Below are positions 31,603 to 33,732 of a DNA stretch of 33,732 bases, in pieces. The translations under genes were made by a program, and so were the position numbers. Source of the stretch: Bacteroidales bacterium. Lineage in GTDB: Bacteria > Bacteroidota > Bacteroidia > Bacteroidales > 4484-276. The stretch is from the NCBI GenBank assembly GCA_029934065.1, contig JAOZMX010000013.1, positions 1 to 33,732 of the forward strand, written 5' to 3'. Position 1 is the first letter of the stretch, and the number at the start of each line of letters is the position of its first letter. The notes beneath the pieces were generated by a model that worked only from the letters and a program-made list of their open reading frames with translations, made no database searches and was not told the origin of the DNA.

Positions 31603-33549
31603 ATGGCAAAAACAGCACATCAAATCAGCAAAAGGGAAAAGAAGAAAATCCAACAACGCAAAAACAAACCGGTTCTTTTTCTGATCCTCAACAGTTTCAT
31701 CATTTTAATACTGCCCGTATTCTATCTTTCCAATGCACTTGATTATGCGATGATGCCCCGGCTGTTCCTGCTGGGATTGTTTCTGCTGCTGTTTGTCCCG
31801 GGAGTTTTGTCGCAAAAAAGTCCTCCTTACGATTACAGTATTTTGCGTGATAAATTCTTTTGGGTATATCTGGGTTATTTTATCATCACGGCGGTTTCGC
31901 TTGTTTTTGCCGTGAACTACAAAGAGGGCTTTCCGGATGTTTTCAAAACATTTGCCGTTCTAACGCTTACGGCAACAATTGCAATCGTGTTTTCCAACAC
32001 CGAAGATTTTGATTCCGTACTACCGAAATTTGTGGTTGTAGCAGCGTTTATCTCCTTTGCCGTCGGTATGGCCCAATACATTGACAAGGTGATAATGGCA
32101 ACCTCTCCGCTCCTGCCCGACGGCCGGGAGGTGATTTACGAAGTGAAAGGAATGATGGCACACAAAAACCAGTATGCCATTTCATTGATGTTGATGCTGC
32201 CCTTTTTGGGATACGGAATTTACCGGTACAAAAAAGGATGGAAATGGGCATGCATTACGGCGTTCATCCTTTTGACGGGGATGATCCTTTTGCTGCAAAC
32301 CCGGTCGGTGTGGCTGGGGCTCATCATCTCAACGGTGGTGACGGTTTTCCTCATTGCACGCTATCCGAAAAAGTTTTCCGTAACCACAAAAACAAGGAAC
32401 TTCATTGCCGGGACAACTGTAATTGTTCTGATCACGGGACTGATCGTCATCAACGAAATGGGGAAAAAGAATCCCTATTCCTTTACGGGCAGATTGCGCT
32501 CCATCGCTAGTCCGCACTCCGGCAACAATGTTTTCAGGCTGAAGATTTGGCATTTTACCACAATGATGATCGCCGACCACCCGCTCACCGGCGTGGGCGC
32601 AGGAAACTGGAAACTGCATTCGGCGGAGTACTATAACAAATACAATCTCACTTTCGAAAAAAACCAACTCAACTGGTTGCGCCCGCACAACGATTATTTG
32701 TGGGTGTTTGCCGAAAAAGGCATCATCGGCATACTGCTTTATTTGGCCATGTTCGGTTTCTTACTGGTTTATGTTTTCAAAATATTGCTTTCGCATCAAA
32801 AGAAAGCGCACAGGATATTCGGTTTGTTTCTCCTTTCGGGACTGATCTGCTATCTAACGGTATCATTTTTTACGTTCCCCCTGGAACGGATCAATCAGCA
32901 AGCCTATCTGGCATTGATCTCGGGGATCATTCTTTCGCTGAATCATGCCGGCAGGGAGACAAAAAAACCTGTGAAAAACCGGAAAGGAATCTTATATCCG
33001 ACGATGATCATGCTGGCGATGGTAACAATTTACGGCTATTCGATGGTGGCTTTCGAATCGCAGGTACGAAAAACGCGCAATGCCATGGGGAGCCAAAGAT
33101 GGAACTTGATGCTGAAATATGCCAAAGCCATCCCGACCACCTTCCGCACACTCGACTCGGAAGCCGTCCCCGTAAAATCGTATGAAGCACAGGCCTATTC
33201 GAAACTAAAGCGGCTGGAAAAATCGAGGGATGCCTATCTGGAAGCATTGAAGGCCCATCCCACGAAAATCAACGTGATGAACAATCTCGGAAAAGTCTAT
33301 TATGAAATAGGCAATTACAAAGCTGCGGAGCAAATGTTTTTGAAGGCGCTTGAAATTTTGCCCGATTACAATGAATCGTTGATCAATCTCTCAACAACCT
33401 ATTACAAGACCGGAAAATATTGGAAAACATTGAAAACACTCGAAAGAATACCTCCGGAAAAAAGAGATAAAACCGTGAAGAACAACATCAGAGCCATCAA
33501 AAAACTGATCAGAAAAAAGAAACAGGAACAAAAACAGGCAGCAAATTGA
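31603..33549 (+). CDS. O-antigen ligase family protein fused to C-terminal TPR repeats
   Basis: A 648-residue inner-membrane protein. A basic N-terminus (KREKKKIQQRKNK) precedes about eleven hydrophobic segments (about 24-450). The Wzy_C-type ligase/polymerase segment is recognisable from the large loop (about 300-375) with the HPLTGVGAGNWKLH and WLRPHNDYLWVFAEKG segments; the HND and GxGxGN patterns are typical of WaaL/PglL-like ligases. The C-terminal 130 residues hold about three tetratricopeptide repeats (NVMNNLGKVYYEIGNYKAAEQMF is the clearest) and a Lys/Gln-rich tail. The protein likely transfers or polymerises polysaccharide on the periplasmic face. It is divergent from the glycosyltransferase operon. 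The TPR part could recruit partners; its side of the membrane depends on the segment count. Confidence 0.88.
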   Translation: MAKTAHQISKREKKKIQQRKNKPVLFLILNSFIILILPVFYLSNALDYAMMPRLFLLGLFLLLFVPGVLSQKSPPYDYSILRDKFFWVYLGYFIITAVSLVFAVNYKEGFPDVFKTFAVLTLTATIAIVFSNTEDFDSVLPKFVVVAAFISFAVGMAQYIDKVIMATSPLLPDGREVIYEVKGMMAHKNQYAISLMLMLPFLGYGIYRYKKGWKWACITAFILLTGMILLLQTRSVWLGLIISTVVTVFLIARYPKKFSVTTKTRNFIAGTTVIVLITGLIVINEMGKKNPYSFTGRLRSIASPHSGNNVFRLKIWHFTTMMIADHPLTGVGAGNWKLHSAEYYNKYNLTFEKNQLNWLRPHNDYLWVFAEKGIIGILLYLAMFGFLLVYVFKILLSHQKKAHRIFGLFLLSGLICYLTVSFFTFPLERINQQAYLALISGIILSLNHAGRETKKPVKNRKGILYPTMIMLAMVTIYGYSMVAFESQVRKTRNAMGSQRWNLMLKYAKAIPTTFRTLDSEAVPVKSYEAQAYSKLKRLEKSRDAYLEALKAHPTKINVMNNLGKVYYEIGNYKAAEQMFLKALEILPDYNESLINLSTTYYKTGKYWKTLKTLERIPPEKRDKTVKNNIRAIKKLIRKKKQEQKQAAN

Positions 33550-33616
33550 AATGGGATTGAAGGGCGCACAACACCCAATACGAATATTGCCAAAGAACTG
33601 GAATTAATGCATGTTG

Positions 33617-33642
33617 CAGAGACGCATGGCCGTGCGTCTCTG
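33617..33642. repeat. Palindromic element with perfect 10 bp arms (GAGACGC type)
   Basis: CAGAGACGCA and TGCGTCTCTG flank a 6 nt loop (TGGCCG). Closely similar GAGACGC-NNN-GCGTCTC palindromes are common dispersed intergenic repeats in Bacteroidota and cyanobacteria. No T-run follows, so it is not a normal terminator, although it lies 68 bp past a stop codon. Only one copy is in this window, so its repeat status is from memory, not from comparison here. Confidence 0.55.
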
Positions 33643-33668
33643 TCATTCCCAAAAAATCCCCATTCCCA

Positions 33669-33698
33669 AAATCTGCAATCGGCAATCGTCAATCAATA
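33669..33698. repeat. Short degenerate CAATCG-type tandem repeat
   Basis: Three imperfect 7 bp units (GCAATCG GCAATCG TCAATCA) follow the palindrome. Such degenerate tracts are often seen next to dispersed palindromes in intergenic DNA. No coding function is seen. Confidence 0.4.
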
Positions 33699-33732
33699 TC
33701 ATACATCTTACATCGGACATCTGATCCCGACA

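Noticed and set aside
33402-33692. 96 aa minus-strand hydrophobic ORF at the right edge
   Set aside because: It spans the palindrome and the antisense of the TPR tail; the hydrophobic run is the reverse of Lys/Glu-rich codons.

Overview
This 33.7 kb window looks like a chromosomal segment of a member of the Bacteroidota, probably an anaerobic or facultative Bacteroidales/Marinilabiliales-type organism. Direct signs are two secreted proteins with type IX secretion (T9SS) type A C-terminal sorting domains (YPNP motif), a GldA-GldF-GldG ABC module, and many copies of the Bacteroidota -7 promoter box TAnnTTTG located 20-60 bp upstream of start codons. Classical Shine-Dalgarno sequences are scarce. 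A futalosine-pathway menaquinone enzyme (MqnE) and NiFe-hydrogenase maturation proteins (HypA, HypB, HypE) fit a respiratory or fermentative anaerobic lifestyle. The taxonomic call is inference; no rRNA or other marker is present.

Layout. (1) 1-0.8 kb: the end of a Xre/RES toxin-antitoxin pair, cut at its 5' end by the window edge. (2) 0.8-4.1 kb, minus strand: an exported protein of unknown function and an MFS transporter with an unusual periplasmic insertion, separated by a UUCG-capped terminator. (3) 4.3-7.1 kb: a secreted lysyl-endopeptidase-like serine protease with a T9SS tail, then mqnE. (4) 7.4-11.6 kb: gldA-gldF-gldG-DUF4340, an ABC export-type operon preceded by a striking dyad of GTTAAA repeats. 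(5) 11.9-15.8 kb: a 1288-residue multidomain secreted T9SS protein bracketed by two terminators. (6) 15.9-17.3 kb: rsmE overlapping a DUF4159 gene. (7) 17.3-22.2 kb, minus strand: valS, sucD and two paralogous thioredoxins (one cytoplasmic, one lipoprotein), mostly single genes with their own promoters and terminators. (8) 22.4-25.8 kb: a stand-alone IS1595-type zinc-ribbon/HTH protein, hypB with a very His-rich arm, hypA, a ten-cysteine protein made of two related zinc-ribbon-like halves on the opposite strand, and hypE. (9) 25.8-31.5 kb, minus strand: a polysaccharide operon (two GT2s, an O-antigen polymerase-like protein, a GT4 and a polyprenyl-phosphate sugar transferase) that runs into hypE with a 4 bp gap. 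(10) 31.6-33.5 kb, plus strand: a divergent O-antigen-ligase/TPR fusion, followed by a perfect 10 bp-arm palindrome of the dispersed-repeat kind.

How genes work together. HypA, HypB and HypE would help assemble a NiFe hydrogenase, but hypC, hypD, hypF and the hydrogenase itself are not in view. The glycosyltransferases, the sugar-1-phosphate transferase and the Wzy/WaaL-like proteins form a Wzy-type exopolysaccharide or O-antigen pathway; no flippase or chain-length regulator is visible here. The T9SS substrates need a secretion machine encoded elsewhere. No tRNA, rRNA, CRISPR array or complete insertion sequence was recognised. The best candidates for undescribed biology are the GTTAAA dyad upstream of gldA, the paired TTGTT/AACAA palindromes at hypA and hypB, and the double zinc-ribbon protein sitting between hypA and hypE.
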